64,000 nucleotides of DNA from Streptococcus pneumoniae (GCF_001457635.1 NZ_LN831051.1:992001-1056000), one strand, 5' to 3'. Positions 10,617-19,823 are shown, counted from the stretch's first letter. Notes: a model not told the origin generated them from the sequence alone. A program made the numbers and translations.

Positions 10617-10756
10617 ATACTCAATGAAAATCAAAGAGCAAACTAGGAAGCTAGCCGCAGGCTGCTTAAAACACGGTTTTGAGGTTGTGGATAGAACTGA
10701 CGAAGTCAGTAACATATATACAGCAAGGTGAAGCTGACGTAGTTTGAAGAGTATTA
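10617..10756 (-). repeat. BOX element (A-B-C), boxA end shortened
   Basis: Typical pneumococcal BOX in reverse orientation: boxC (starting ATACTCAATGAAAATCAAAG), one boxB, then boxA. The boxA end reads TTTGAAGAGTATTA, where the other BOX copies of this window have about a dozen more bases (GATTTTCGAAGAG), so one arm of the terminal structure has lost sequence. It lies between two convergent genes and touches the 3' end of the minus-strand gene. Confidence 0.93.
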
Positions 10757-11707
10757 CTGTCTATATTTTTGGTAAAAATCAACTTTTACTTGGATGAAGG
10801 TTTTGGCTTCACGTAGGAGTTGAAGAAGGGTGGCGCGGGTTTCAAATTCTTCTCTTGTCTTGGGCAGACTGCGGTTCCGGAAGACTTCCAGATAACGTTC
10901 AATTTCATCTAGCAAATCAGAAGCAGGATTGGTCTTGCTCAGTTGACCTGCAATTTTTGAAAAGAGTTGCGCTAAGATCAGGCTTTCACTGGCGGCAAGG
11001 TGACAAGTGTTAATCTGTTGGGCCATGTTTCTCAGGATACGACTTTGTCGCTGTCTCATCTCAAAGTAGTGGATATGGTAGTCGGTCTGGTGAAAGAGGT
11101 GGTCAGAGTGATCCAAATAGACCAGTCTGAGGGCTTCTTTCAAAAGCGTGTCTAATTCTGCTACCAGCTGTGCTCGGTTGCGTCCGTCTCCTCTGGATAA
11201 ATAGTATTTGAAGCGCTGGAGGATATCTTTTAACTTTTCTTCCACCAGCGTGTGGTAGTGCTGGATTTCCTCTTCTCGTGAAGGCATATAGAGATTAACA
11301 AGCAAGGCAAATCCTGTACCAATAGCAAAGAGAAGGAATTCGTTGACTAGGAGGTCTGGAGAGGTTGACTCTTGAACCAAGAGATGGCTAACCAAAACCG
11401 TGCTTGGTGTGATGCCAATTTCCCAGCCCATCTTGTAGGCTAAAGGAACGTAGAAGGCCAGATAGAGGCCGAGACTCCAGATATGAAATCCGCTCAAGTG
11501 AAAAGCTAGAACACCGATAGCCAGAGCTAGAAGCATAGAAAAAAGACGATTGCGAGCCAGTTTTAAAGTACTTCTACGCGTATCAGATAGGCTCAAGAGA
11601 GCGATAATTCCAGCCGAAACTGCTGACGAAAGATTGAGAAAATAAGCAAGCAGGCAGGCAAGACAGGTAGCTAAGATGAGCTTGGTCGTACGTTGGCTAA
11701 TAGACAT
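10754..11707 (-). CDS. FUSC/ArAE-type membrane protein (aromatic acid exporter family)
   Basis: 317 aa. The N-terminal half has about five to six closely spaced hydrophobic helices (residues 8-145). The C-terminal half (150-317) is a hydrophilic, helix-rich cytosolic domain. This is the organisation of the DUF939/ArAE_1 family of putative aromatic acid exporters. The N-terminal SISQRTTKLILATCLACLLAYFL fits that family. Substrate is unknown. It lies 67 bases downstream of the broken sstT and may share its transcript. The ATG has a weak AGGA ribosome site. The 3' end abuts a BOX element. Confidence 0.75.
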   Translation of the reverse strand: MSISQRTTKLILATCLACLLAYFLNLSSAVSAGIIALLSLSDTRRSTLKLARNRLFSMLLALAIGVLAFHLSGFHIWSLGLYLAFYVPLAYKMGWEIGITPSTVLVSHLLVQESTSPDLLVNEFLLFAIGTGFALLVNLYMPSREEEIQHYHTLVEEKLKDILQRFKYYLSRGDGRNRAQLVAELDTLLKEALRLVYLDHSDHLFHQTDYHIHYFEMRQRQSRILRNMAQQINTCHLAASESLILAQLFSKIAGQLSKTNPASDLLDEIERYLEVFRNRSLPKTREEFETRATLLQLLREAKTFIQVKVDFYQKYRQ

Positions 11708-11774
11708 AAGAATTTCCTAATAAGTTAGAATAAAAGCGTAAAAGACAAGACATGAGCAGGCTTGCCTTGATGAG

Positions 11775-12984
11775 TTATTTTTTACGGGTTGCTGCGTATT
11801 CGGCAACGGCGGTAAAGAGGACATCTGTAGAAGAGTTAAGGGCTGTTTCACATGAGTCTTGGATGACACCAATCACAAAACCAACCCCAACAACTTGTAT
11901 GGCAATATCGTTAGAAATACCGAAAAGGCTACAAGCAACTGGGATAAGAAGGAGGGAACCTCCGGCAATACCTGAAGCACCACAGGCTGAGATAGCTGCT
12001 ACCACACTGAGGACAAAGGCTGTGGCAAAGTCAACAGGAATTCCAAGAGTGTTAACTGCAGCAAGGGTCAAAAGGTTAATGGTAATCGCTACTCCAGCCA
12101 TATTGATAGTAGAACCGAGTGGGATAGAAACAGAATAGGTATCTGGGTTGAGTCCAAGGTCATGGCAGAGTTTCATGTTGACAGGAATGTTAGTCGCAGA
12201 ACTACGAGTGAAAAAGGCTGTCACACCGCTGACACGGAGGCAGTTCCAAACTAGAGGGTAAGGATTGCGTCTCATAAAGAAGAAGGCAATCAAAGGGTTG
12301 ACCACAGGGGCAACAAAAAGCATAGTCGTTACTAATAGAACCAATAAAATACCGTAGTTGGCAAGGCTTCCGACTCCCTTGTCAGAAATGGTTTTAAAAA
12401 CAAGACCAAGGATTCCAAATGGAGCCAGATTGATGGTCCATTCGACAATTTTAGAAGTCACGTCAGCGATAGTTTTTAGCAATTCTTTACTATTTTTACT
12501 GGCTTCTCTCATAGCGATTCCAAAAATGACTGCCCAAGATAAGATTCCAATATAGTTAGCAGTAAGCAGGGCGTTGACTGGGCTGTCAACCAGTTTGAGC
12601 AAGAGGTTGCTGAGGACCTGCCCAATCCCATCTGGTGGTGCAATTTCAGTATTGGCACTATTTAGGGTAATTTCAATAGGGACGATGAAACTTGCTAGTA
12701 CAGCTACAAGAGCAGCGGCGAAAGTCCCTATCATAGGATATACAAGAAAACAACAGTTTTCATATTGCTATCTTGTCCCTTTTGATGTTGGGAAAGGGCA
12801 TTGGCAACGAGGGCAAAGACTAGGATAGGAGCAACAGCTTTTAGACCTCCAACGAATAAATCCCCGAGTAGCCCAATCCCTGAGAGATTAGGAAGGGTCA
12901 GTCCTAGGATTCCCCATAAAGCATACCAATCAAGATACGCTTGACAAGGCTTGCCTTATTCCAAGCATGAATGATTCTTTTCAT
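11775..12984 (-). pseudogene. sstT: sstT, Na+/serine-threonine symporter, broken by two frameshifts
   Basis: The reading resembles a dicarboxylate/amino acid:cation symporter of the SstT type, about 400 residues if intact. The start at 12984 (MKRIIHAWNKASLVKRILIG, AGGAG upstream) runs only to codon 27, where TAG at 12904-12906 follows an apparent loss of one base near 12912-12920. The middle part (LPNLSGIGLLGDLFVGG to [10 protein letters not shown]) is in another frame and stops near 12731. There about five extra bases (TGATA) seem to interrupt what should read YLLGTFAAAL. The remaining 319 codons (from about 12734) are open and keep the [14 protein letters not shown] and GSLLLIP regions. It is unlikely to make a working transporter unless restarted inside. 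Confidence 0.85.
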
Positions 12985-13013
12985 AATAATCTCCTTTTTG
13001 TGTAGTGATTATG

Positions 13014-13042
13014 ATTATAGTATAAATGATAGACAAAATCAA
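13014..13042 (-). promoter_or_regulatory. Promoter of sstT
   Basis: On the minus strand TTGATT, a 17-base spacer, then TATAAT, about 30 bases before the sstT ATG. The promoter looks good although the gene is broken. Confidence 0.7.
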
Positions 13043-13095
13043 GAATTTTCTGTCTATTTTTTGAATATTTATGGAGAATGAGACTGATGAAAATA

Positions 13096-13104
13096 TGGTA
13101 TAAT
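13096..13104 (+). promoter_or_regulatory. TG-extended -10 promoter of mscS
   Basis: TGGTATAAT, 18 bases before the mscS start codon. There is no clear -35 at the normal distance, as is common for extended -10 promoters in pneumococci. Confidence 0.6.
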
Positions 13105-13122
13105 GAAATAAAGGAGTTTTAT

Positions 13123-13683
13123 ATGCAAAAATTTATTCAGGCTTATATTGAAAAGCTAGATGTGACAACCATTATCGAGAATATTCTAACCAAGGTCATT
13201 TCTCTTTTACTGCTTTTGATTGTATTTTATATTGCTAAAAAAATGCTTCATACCATGGTGCAGAGAATTGTCAAACCTTCTCTAAAAATGTCTCGTCATG
13301 ATGTTGGACGCCAAAAAACCATCTCACGTTTACTAGAAAATGTGTTTAATTATACGCTATATTTCTTTTTACTCTACTGCATTTTGTCGATTTTAGGTTT
13401 GCCAGTTTCTAGTTTGCTGGCTGGAGCTGGTATTGCTGGGGTAGCGATTGGTATGGGAGCCCAAGGCTTTCTGTCTGATGTCATCAATGGCTTTTTCATC
13501 CTCTTTGAACGTCAACTGGATGTGGGAGATGAGGTCGTTCTGACAAATGGACCGATTACTGTATCGGGTAAGGTTGTCAGTGTGGGAATTCGTACGACAC
13601 AGCTTCGTAGCGAGGAGCAAGCCCTTCACTTTGTCCCTAACCGAAATATCACAGTTGTTAGCAATTTCTCACGTACAGACTAG
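13123..13683 (+). CDS. Short MscS-family mechanosensitive channel
   Basis: 186 aa. Two hydrophobic helices (about 18-42 and 70-95) are followed by the glycine/alanine-rich pore helix (LLAGAGIAGVAIGMGAQG) and the beta domain (FERQLDVGDEV... VPNRNI). These are hallmarks of MscS small-conductance channels that release solutes under osmotic downshock. The protein ends just after the beta domain, so the large C-terminal vestibule domain of about 80-100 residues is absent, and nothing resembling it follows before corA. I chose ATG 13123 because AAGGAG lies seven bases upstream. An earlier in-frame ATG at 13078 precedes the -10 box and is unlikely. Confidence 0.85.
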   Translation: MQKFIQAYIEKLDVTTIIENILTKVISLLLLLIVFYIAKKMLHTMVQRIVKPSLKMSRHDVGRQKTISRLLENVFNYTLYFFLLYCILSILGLPVSSLLAGAGIAGVAIGMGAQGFLSDVINGFFILFERQLDVGDEVVLTNGPITVSGKVVSVGIRTTQLRSEEQALHFVPNRNITVVSNFSRTD

Positions 13684-13705
13684 ACCTGTTATTTTAAGTA
13701 ATTTG

Positions 13706-13714
13706 TGGTACAAT
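13706..13714 (+). promoter_or_regulatory. TG-extended -10 promoter of corA
   Basis: TGGTACAAT, 25 bases before the corA start, within the short gap after mscS. Confidence 0.55.
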
Positions 13715-13739
13715 AGAGGGAGTTTAATAAGGAGAAAAG

Positions 13740-14648
13740 ATGGTTTTAGAAAAGCAGTTGGGCAATGGTTGTACCTGGATAGACCTAGACCTAGGAAAGT
13801 TGAATAAACTAGAAGACCTTTCTGAAATTTACGGTTTGGACAAGGAAACCATTGAATACGCACTGGATAGAAACGAGCGCGCCCACATGGACTACCACCG
13901 TGAAAGTGGGACGGTTACCTTTATCTATAATGTCCTAGACGTAAAAAAGGACAAGGCCTACTATGAGACTTTTCCCATGACCTTTATTGTCGAGCATCGT
14001 CGCCTGATTACCATTAGTAATACCAAGAACGCCTATGTCATTGAACAGATGACTCGTTATCTGGAGAGCCATGACACGCTTTCGATTTATAAGTTTCTCT
14101 TTGCCAGTCTGGAAATCATCAGCAATGCCTACTATCCTGTCATTGAGCAGATGGACAAGAGTAGGGATGAGGTCAATGACCTCTTGCGCCAGCGAACTAC
14201 CAAGAAAAACCTCTTTGCCCTGTCTGATTTGGAGACTGGTATGGTTTATCTGACGGCAGCTGCCAAACAAAATCGGATTTTGTTAGAGCATATTCAAGGT
14301 CATGCCTTGTATCGTAGTTTTGATGAGATTGAGAGAGAACAGTTTGATGATGCCATGATTGAGGCTCATCAGCTGGTATCCATGACAGACCTAATCTCTC
14401 AGATTTTACAGCAGCTTTCAGCCTCTTACAACAATATTCTAAACAATAATCTGAATGACAATTTGACAACCTTGACTATCATTTCAGTCTTGCTAGCTGT
14501 TTTGGCAGTCGTGACAGGCTTTTTCGGAATGAATGTTCCCTTACCTTTAACAGATGAGCCCCATGCTTGGCTCTATATCAGTTTGGCTAGTGCAGGTTTG
14601 TGGATTGTTTTATCCTTGTTACTAAGGAAAATTGCGAAAAAAAGTTAA
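13740..14648 (+). CDS. corA: CorA-family magnesium/divalent cation transporter
   Basis: 302 aa. A long soluble N-terminal region (1-240) with coiled-coil helices is followed by two C-terminal transmembrane helices. The diagnostic GMN motif is at residues 263-265 (FFGMNVPLP), in the loop between the helices. CorA proteins form pentameric channels for Mg2+ uptake. The start has AAGGAG upstream. A yqeG gene follows 14 bases after the stop, so readthrough into the next operon is possible. Confidence 0.92.
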   Translation: MVLEKQLGNGCTWIDLDLGKLNKLEDLSEIYGLDKETIEYALDRNERAHMDYHRESGTVTFIYNVLDVKKDKAYYETFPMTFIVEHRRLITISNTKNAYVIEQMTRYLESHDTLSIYKFLFASLEIISNAYYPVIEQMDKSRDEVNDLLRQRTTKKNLFALSDLETGMVYLTAAAKQNRILLEHIQGHALYRSFDEIEREQFDDAMIEAHQLVSMTDLISQILQQLSASYNNILNNNLNDNLTTLTIISVLLAVLAVVTGFFGMNVPLPLTDEPHAWLYISLASAGLWIVLSLLLRKIAKKS

Positions 14649-14662
14649 GAAAAGGAGCCAGA

Positions 14663-15190
14663 ATGGCGATTGAAAATTATATACCAGATTTTGCTGTGGA
14701 AGCAGTCTATGATCTGACAGTCCCAAGCCTGCAGGCGCAGGGAATCAAGGCTGTTTTGGTCGATTTGGATAATACCCTCATTGCTTGGAACAACCCTGAT
14801 GGAACGCCAGAGATGAAGCAATGGCTACATGACCTTCGGGACGCGGGTATTGGCATTATCGTAGTGTCAAATAACACCAAAAAACGCGTTCAACGAGCAG
14901 TTGAGAAATTTGGGATTGATTACGTTTACTGGGCCTTGAAGCCCTTCACATTTGGTATTGACCGTGCTATGAAGGAATTCCACTATGACAAAAAGGAAGT
15001 GGTCATGGTTGGTGACCAGCTCATGACAGATATACGAGCAGCCCACCGTGCAGGGATTCGGTCAATTTTAGTCAAACCCTTGGTCCAACATGACTCAATC
15101 AAAACGCAGATTAACCGAACTCGTGAGCGTCGTGTTATGAGAAAAATCACTGAAAAGTACGGACCGATTACATATAAAAAAGGAATTTAA
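14663..15190 (+). CDS. yqeG: YqeG-family HAD phosphatase
   Basis: 175 aa HAD IIIA-type phosphatase. Motif I is DLDNT (VLVDLDNTLI, nucleophile Asp near residue 39), motif II is VVSNN, and motif III/IV is VGDQLMTD. The substrate in bacteria is not settled. The family member in B. subtilis sits, as here, directly before yqeH. ATG 14663 was chosen since AAGGAG lies upstream and MAIENYIPDF is the usual N-terminus. A longer frame from 14600 would run inside corA. Only two bases separate it from yqeH. Confidence 0.9.
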   Translation: MAIENYIPDFAVEAVYDLTVPSLQAQGIKAVLVDLDNTLIAWNNPDGTPEMKQWLHDLRDAGIGIIVVSNNTKKRVQRAVEKFGIDYVYWALKPFTFGIDRAMKEFHYDKKEVVMVGDQLMTDIRAAHRAGIRSILVKPLVQHDSIKTQINRTRERRVMRKITEKYGPITYKKGI

Positions 15191-15192
15191 CT

Positions 15193-16299
15193 ATGGAAGA
15201 AATTCTCTGTATTGGTTGTGGAGCAACCATTCAGACGACAGATAAAGCTGGTCTTGGTTTTACCCCCCAGTCGGCACTTGAAAAAGGTTTGGAGACTGGC
15301 GAAGTCTATTGCCAACGCTGTTTCCGTCTCCGCCACTACAATGAAATCACGGATGTCCAGTTGACGGACGATGATTTCCTCAAGCTCTTGCACGAGGTGG
15401 GAGACAGTGATGCTTTAGTGGTCAATGTCATTGATATCTTTGATTTTAATGGATCTGTCATCCCAGGTTTACCACGTTTCGTCTCGGGCAATGATGTCCT
15501 CTTGGTAGGAAATAAAAAAGATATCCTTCCTAAGTCAGTTAAGTCTGGTAAGATTAGCCAGTGGCTCATGAAACGTGCCCATGAAGAAGGTCTTCGTCCA
15601 GTCGATGTGGTCCTAACTTCAGCACAAAATAAACATGCCATTAAGGAAGTCATTGATAAGATTGAACACTACCGTAAGGGCCGCGATGTCTATGTGGTCG
15701 GTGTGACCAACGTTGGAAAATCAACTCTAATCAATGCTATTATCCAAGAAATCACGGGTGATCAGAATGTCATCACTACTTCACGCTTTCCAGGGACAAC
15801 CTTGGACAAAATAGAGATTCCGCTTGACGACGGATCTTATATTTACGATACGCCGGGAATTATCCACCGCCACCAGATGGCTCACTACTTGACGGCCAAA
15901 AACCTCAAGTATGTCAGTCCTAAAAAGGAAATCAAGCCTAAGACCTATCAGCTTAATCCTGAGCAAACCCTATTTTTAGGTGGTTTGGGACGCTTTGACT
16001 TTATAGCAGGAGAAAAGCAAGGATTTACTGCTTTCTTTGATAATGAACTCAAACTCCATCGTAGCAAGCTTGAAGGAGCTAGTGCTTTCTACGATAAGCA
16101 CCTAGGAACTCTTCTGACACCACCAAATAGCAAGGAAAAAGAAGATTTCCCAAGGCTAGTCCAGCATGTCTTTACCATTAAAGATAAGACAGACCTAGTC
16201 ATCTCAGGCCTAGGCTGGATTCGTGTAACAGGCACAGCAAAAGTCGCCGTCTGGGCACCAGAAGGCGTCGCCGTCGTCACACGAAAAGCAATTATTTAA
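15193..16299 (+). CDS. yqeH: Ribosome biogenesis GTPase YqeH
   Basis: 368 aa circularly permuted GTPase needed for 30S subunit assembly. The N-terminal zinc finger has Cys6, Cys9 (CIGC) and a second CQRC pair. The G motifs then come in permuted order: NKKD (G4), then GVTNVGKST (P-loop, residues 170-178), then DTPG (G3). A C-terminal domain follows. The position between yqeG and yhbY is the standard Firmicutes ribosome-assembly cluster. A structured intergenic sequence follows before yhbY. Confidence 0.96.
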   Translation: MEEILCIGCGATIQTTDKAGLGFTPQSALEKGLETGEVYCQRCFRLRHYNEITDVQLTDDDFLKLLHEVGDSDALVVNVIDIFDFNGSVIPGLPRFVSGNDVLLVGNKKDILPKSVKSGKISQWLMKRAHEEGLRPVDVVLTSAQNKHAIKEVIDKIEHYRKGRDVYVVGVTNVGKSTLINAIIQEITGDQNVITTSRFPGTTLDKIEIPLDDGSYIYDTPGIIHRHQMAHYLTAKNLKYVSPKKEIKPKTYQLNPEQTLFLGGLGRFDFIAGEKQGFTAFFDNELKLHRSKLEGASAFYDKHLGTLLTPPNSKEKEDFPRLVQHVFTIKDKTDLVISGLGWIRVTGTAKVAVWAPEGVAVVTRKAII

Positions 16300-16304
16300 A
16301 ACAA

Positions 16305-16492
16305 AATCGCTGAGCGAACAAAGTGAGCTCATATAGCGATAGTTATTGCTGTGGTGTGATTGCCAATCTGTAGATTGGCAAGGGGCACAATTGAGACCAA
16401 GGCTCAATTGTGAGGTCAGGAAATCCATTTTTCAAAGATGAAATCTTTGGAAAATTAGTTCCGACCGTCCCTCACCACCTAAAATAACTATC
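16305..16492 (+). ncRNA. Structured intergenic RNA element, copy A (unnamed)
   Basis: The 213-base gap between yqeH and yhbY is filled by paired segments. First comes ATCGCT/AGCGAT (16306-16340). Then an outer stem GATAGTTATT (16338) pairs with AATAACTATC (16483), and inside it GTGGTG (16351) pairs with CACCAC (16473). The enclosed region holds three hairpins: 16361-16380 (TGCCAATCT/AGATTGGCA), 16386-16412 (CACAATTGAG/CTCAATTGTG), and 16428-16454. A reverse-strand sequence after scrK (41960-42095) has the same order of parts and the same loop and linker motifs. There is no ORF and no T-run terminator. It lies in sense with the operon, so it may be a cis element, a processed small RNA or a mobile repeat. 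I do not recognise a named family. Confidence 0.6.
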
Positions 16493-16512
16493 AAAAAACA
16501 AGGAAGAAAATT

Positions 16513-16824
16513 ATGTCATTAACATCAAAACAACGTGCCTTCCTCAACAGCCAGGCACACACCCTCAAACCTATCATCCAAATCGGGAAAAATGGACTCA
16601 ACGACCAAATCAAAACCAGCGTCCGTCAAGCTCTTGATGCGCGTGAATTAATCAAGGTTACTCTCTTACAAAACACAGATGAAAACATCCACGAAGTAGC
16701 TGAAATTTTGGAAGAAGAAATCGGTGTGGATACAGTCCAAAAAATAGGACGCATCTTGATTTTGTTTAAACAATCTAGCAAGAAAGAAAATCGCAAGATT
16801 TCTAAGAAAGTCAAAGAAATCTAA
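16513..16824 (+). CDS. yhbY: YhbY-family RNA-binding protein (CRM domain)
   Basis: 103 aa single CRM domain protein associated with pre-50S ribosomal particles. It has the typical start LTSKQRAFLNSQAHTLKPI and the IGKNGLND (GxxG-like) RNA-binding loop at about residues 25-32. The tail is lysine-rich. AAGGAAG precedes the ATG. It belongs to the yqeG-yqeH-yhbY-nadD-yqeK cluster. Confidence 0.93.
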   Translation: MSLTSKQRAFLNSQAHTLKPIIQIGKNGLNDQIKTSVRQALDARELIKVTLLQNTDENIHEVAEILEEEIGVDTVQKIGRILILFKQSSKKENRKISKKVKEI

Positions 16825-16875
16825 GACCGAAACTCCAAATAACTGTTTTTATAGAGAAATAAAGGGGACTAGCCT

Positions 16876-17505
16876 ATGACAATCGAACTATTGACTCCCT
16901 TTACCAAGGTAGAGTTGGAGCCAGAAATCAAGGAGAAAAAACGCAAACAAGTTGGGATTTTAGGGGGGAATTTTAACCCTGTTCACAATGCCCATCTCAT
17001 TGTTGCGGATCAAGTACGGCAACAGTTGGGACTGGCTCAAGTTCTTCTCATGCCTGAATACCAACCTCCTCACGTTGATAAAAAGGAAACCATCCCTGAA
17101 CACCATCGTCTCAAGATGCTTGAGTTGGCAATTGAGGGGATTGACGGCCTAGTCATTGAAACCATTGAGTTGGAGCGCAAGGGTATTTCCTACACCTACG
17201 ACACCATGAAAATCTTGACAGAGCAACATCCAGATACGGATTATTACTTTATCATCGGTGCCGACATGGTTGACTATCTGCCTAAGTGGTACCGAATTGA
17301 TGAACTGGTTGACATGGTTCAGTTTGTGGGGGTTCAGCGTCCACGCTACAAGGCAGGGACTTCCTATCCAGTTATCTGGGTGGACGTACCGCTCATGGAT
17401 ATCTCGTCCAGCATGGTGCGGGACTTCATTGCCCAAGGTCGGAAACCCAACTTTCTCCTACCTCAGCCAGTGCTAGACTACATCGAGAAGGAGGGGCTCT
17501 ACTGA
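16876..17505 (+). CDS. nadD: Nicotinate-nucleotide adenylyltransferase
   Basis: 209 aa enzyme joining nicotinate mononucleotide and ATP to form deamido-NAD. The nucleotidyltransferase signature is [11 protein letters not shown] (about residues 31-41), and the second motif is ISSSMVR near the C-terminus. The first 25 residues form an extension ahead of the catalytic fold, as is usual in streptococci. Its stop overlaps the yqeK start (TGATG), so the two are coupled. Confidence 0.96.
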   Translation: MTIELLTPFTKVELEPEIKEKKRKQVGILGGNFNPVHNAHLIVADQVRQQLGLAQVLLMPEYQPPHVDKKETIPEHHRLKMLELAIEGIDGLVIETIELERKGISYTYDTMKILTEQHPDTDYYFIIGADMVDYLPKWYRIDELVDMVQFVGVQRPRYKAGTSYPVIWVDVPLMDISSSMVRDFIAQGRKPNFLLPQPVLDYIEKEGLY

Positions 17506-18098
17506 TGTCCTATCAAGACTATATCAACTGCTCCCGTGAGGCCTTGTTGGAAAAAATGGCAGAGCTTCTACCTGAGAAACGTCTAACCCATTGTCTAGGT
17601 GTGGAGCGTGCCGCTATGGAGTTAGCTCAGCGCTTTGGTGTAGATGTTGAGAAAGCAAGTCTAGCAGGTCTTCTTCATGACTATGCTAAAAAGTTGTCAG
17701 ATCAGGAATTTCTAGACTTGATTGACCGTTACCAGCTAGACCCTGACCTCAAAAACTGGGGTAATAATGTCTGGCATGGTATGGTCGGAATTTACAAAAT
17801 TCAGGAAGATTTGGATTTGCATGATTCAGAAATCCTGCGAGCCATTGAAGTCCATACAGTCGGTGCTGGTCAAATGACAGACCTAGATAAGGTCATCTAC
17901 GTCGCAGACTATATCGAGCACAATCGAGCCTTTCCTGGAGTAGATGTGGCGCGTGAGATTGCAAGTCTATCGCTCAATAAGGCGGTGGCCTACGAAACAG
18001 CTCGTACCGTGGAGTATCTAGCTCATCAGGGATTCCCCATCTATCCCCAAACCCTTGAAACCTATAACGCCTTTGTGCACTATTTGAAAGAGAACTAA
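17505..18098 (+). CDS. yqeK: YqeK HD-domain nucleotide hydrolase
   Basis: 197 aa HD-domain protein. The metal-binding His and HD pairs are seen in [20 protein letters not shown] and AIEVHT. YqeK proteins hydrolyse diadenosine tetraphosphate (Ap4A) symmetrically, and the gene nearly always follows nadD, as here. The start overlaps nadD by one base. The next gene starts immediately after its stop. Confidence 0.92.
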   Translation: MSYQDYINCSREALLEKMAELLPEKRLTHCLGVERAAMELAQRFGVDVEKASLAGLLHDYAKKLSDQEFLDLIDRYQLDPDLKNWGNNVWHGMVGIYKIQEDLDLHDSEILRAIEVHTVGAGQMTDLDKVIYVADYIEHNRAFPGVDVAREIASLSLNKAVAYETARTVEYLAHQGFPIYPQTLETYNAFVHYLKEN

Positions 18099-18599
18099 AT
18101 GAAGACGGCTTTTATAATCATTGATGTTCAGAATGTTTTAGTAGAAACTGGGTTCCAGACAAAAAGTCTATTGGGAAAAATTTCTTATTTACAAAACCAG
18201 GCTAGAAGCAAGAATATTGAAATTATCTATGTTCAACATATTGAGAACTCTGAAGCTCAAACATCAGAAGATTGGCAGTTATCTGCGATTTTAAATCGAA
18301 AACCTGCTGAAAAGGTCTTTCAGAAGAAGTATAACAGTATTTTCAAAGAAACTGGCTTAAAAGAATACTTGGATAAGCAGGGGATTGAAAAATTAGTTTT
18401 ATGTGGTATGCAGACAGAATATTGTGTGGATACCTCTGTCAAGGTTGCCTTTGAATATGGCTATCAGCTTATTGTTCCAGAAGGTGCTGTCACAACCTTT
18501 GATGGGGATGACATTCCAGCAGAAACGATTAATGAATTTTATGAGGACATTTGGGAGGAGCGCTTTGCAGATGTCCTAGATTACAAACATATTTTCTAA
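18099..18599 (+). CDS. Isochorismatase-family cysteine hydrolase
   Basis: 166 aa. The fold signature is FIIIDVQN at the start (Asp9), a lysine in QKKYNSIF, and the nucleophile cysteine in LVLCGMQTEYCVDTSV (about residues 103-118). These make up the Asp-Lys-Cys triad of isochorismatase-like amidohydrolases such as nicotinamidases. The physiological substrate cannot be told from sequence. The position after nadD-yqeK may hint at NAD salvage, but this is inference. Translation starts right at the yqeK stop. Confidence 0.88.
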   Translation: MKTAFIIIDVQNVLVETGFQTKSLLGKISYLQNQARSKNIEIIYVQHIENSEAQTSEDWQLSAILNRKPAEKVFQKKYNSIFKETGLKEYLDKQGIEKLVLCGMQTEYCVDTSVKVAFEYGYQLIVPEGAVTTFDGDDIPAETINEFYEDIWEERFADVLDYKHIF

Positions 18600-18611
18600 A
18601 AAGAGGATTAA

Positions 18612-18965
<354 letters not shown>

Positions 18966-18971
18966 AAGATG

Positions 18972-19003
18972 AACTCAGTTGTAGTCAACTGGGTTTCTTT
19001 GCT
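18972..19003 (+). terminator. Terminator after rsfS
   Basis: AACTCAGTTG pairs with CAACTGGGTT around a short loop and is followed by TTTCTTT. It probably ends the yqeG-rsfS transcript in part. Confidence 0.7.
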
Positions 19004-19067
19004 TATTTTAGAAAAATTGATAGAAAGGTAAAGGGCTAGTGGTGTTTACCATGGAGCTCTTAGTATC

Positions 19068-19814
19068 ATGATTATGGCGACTTATGAAACCTTTGCGGCG
19101 GTCTATGATGCGGTCATGGACGATAGTTTATACGACAAATGGACAAATTTTTCTCTGCGTCATTTGCCTAAGACCAAGGAGAAAAAGAAACTCTTGGAAC
19201 TGGCTTGTGGGACAGGAATTCAATCAGTGCGCTTCTCTCAGGCTGGTTTTGATGTGACTGGACTGGACTTGAGTGCGGATATGTTGAAGATTGCGGAGAA
19301 GAGAGCAACTTCAGCCAAGCAAAAGATTGCTTTTATAGAAGGTAATATGCTGAATTTGTCCAAGGCAGGGAAATACGATTTTGTCACGTGTTATTCGGAC
19401 TCTATCTGCTATATGCAGGATGAGGTGGAAGTAGGGGACGTCTTTAAGGACGTGTACAATGCGCTGAATGAAGAGGGAGTTTTCATCTTTGACGTGCACT
19501 CGACCTACCAGACAGATGAAGTATTCCCTGGCTATTCCTACCATGAAAATGCGGAAGATTTTGCCATGCTTTGGGATACATATGAGGACGAAGCTCCTCA
19601 CTCCATCGTGCATGAGCTGACTTTCTTTATCAAGGAGGCTGACGGTTCCTTTAGTCGCCACGATGAAGTACATGAGGAGAGGACCTATGAGATCTTGACC
19701 TATGATATCTTACTGGAACAGGCTGGATTCAAGTCCTTCAAACTCTATGCAGACTTTGAGGATAAGGAACCAACAGAAACTAGCACCCGTTGGTTTTTTG
19801 TGGCGCAGAAGTAG
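19068..19814 (+). CDS. Class I SAM-dependent methyltransferase
   Basis: 248 aa. The N-terminus MATYETFAAVYDAVMDDSLYDKW and SAM-binding motif I LLELACGTGIQS (about residues 43-54) are followed by motif II (VTGLDLSADML) and a DFVTCYSDSICY motif. This family sits beside rsfS in many streptococci. The target is unknown. The start is uncertain: ATG 19068 (MIMATY) or ATG 19074 (MATY). The only ribosome-site-like stretch (GGAG, 19054) is 10-16 bases upstream, so the gene may be weakly translated. Confidence 0.88.
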   Translation: MIMATYETFAAVYDAVMDDSLYDKWTNFSLRHLPKTKEKKKLLELACGTGIQSVRFSQAGFDVTGLDLSADMLKIAEKRATSAKQKIAFIEGNMLNLSKAGKYDFVTCYSDSICYMQDEVEVGDVFKDVYNALNEEGVFIFDVHSTYQTDEVFPGYSYHENAEDFAMLWDTYEDEAPHSIVHELTFFIKEADGSFSRHDEVHEERTYEILTYDILLEQAGFKSFKLYADFEDKEPTETSTRWFFVAQK

Positions 19815-19823
19815 GAGATTAGC

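Noticed and set aside
11752..12138. 128-codon plus-strand ORF
   Set aside because: It is antisense to the conserved sstT coding sequence and shows no ribosome site or family pattern.
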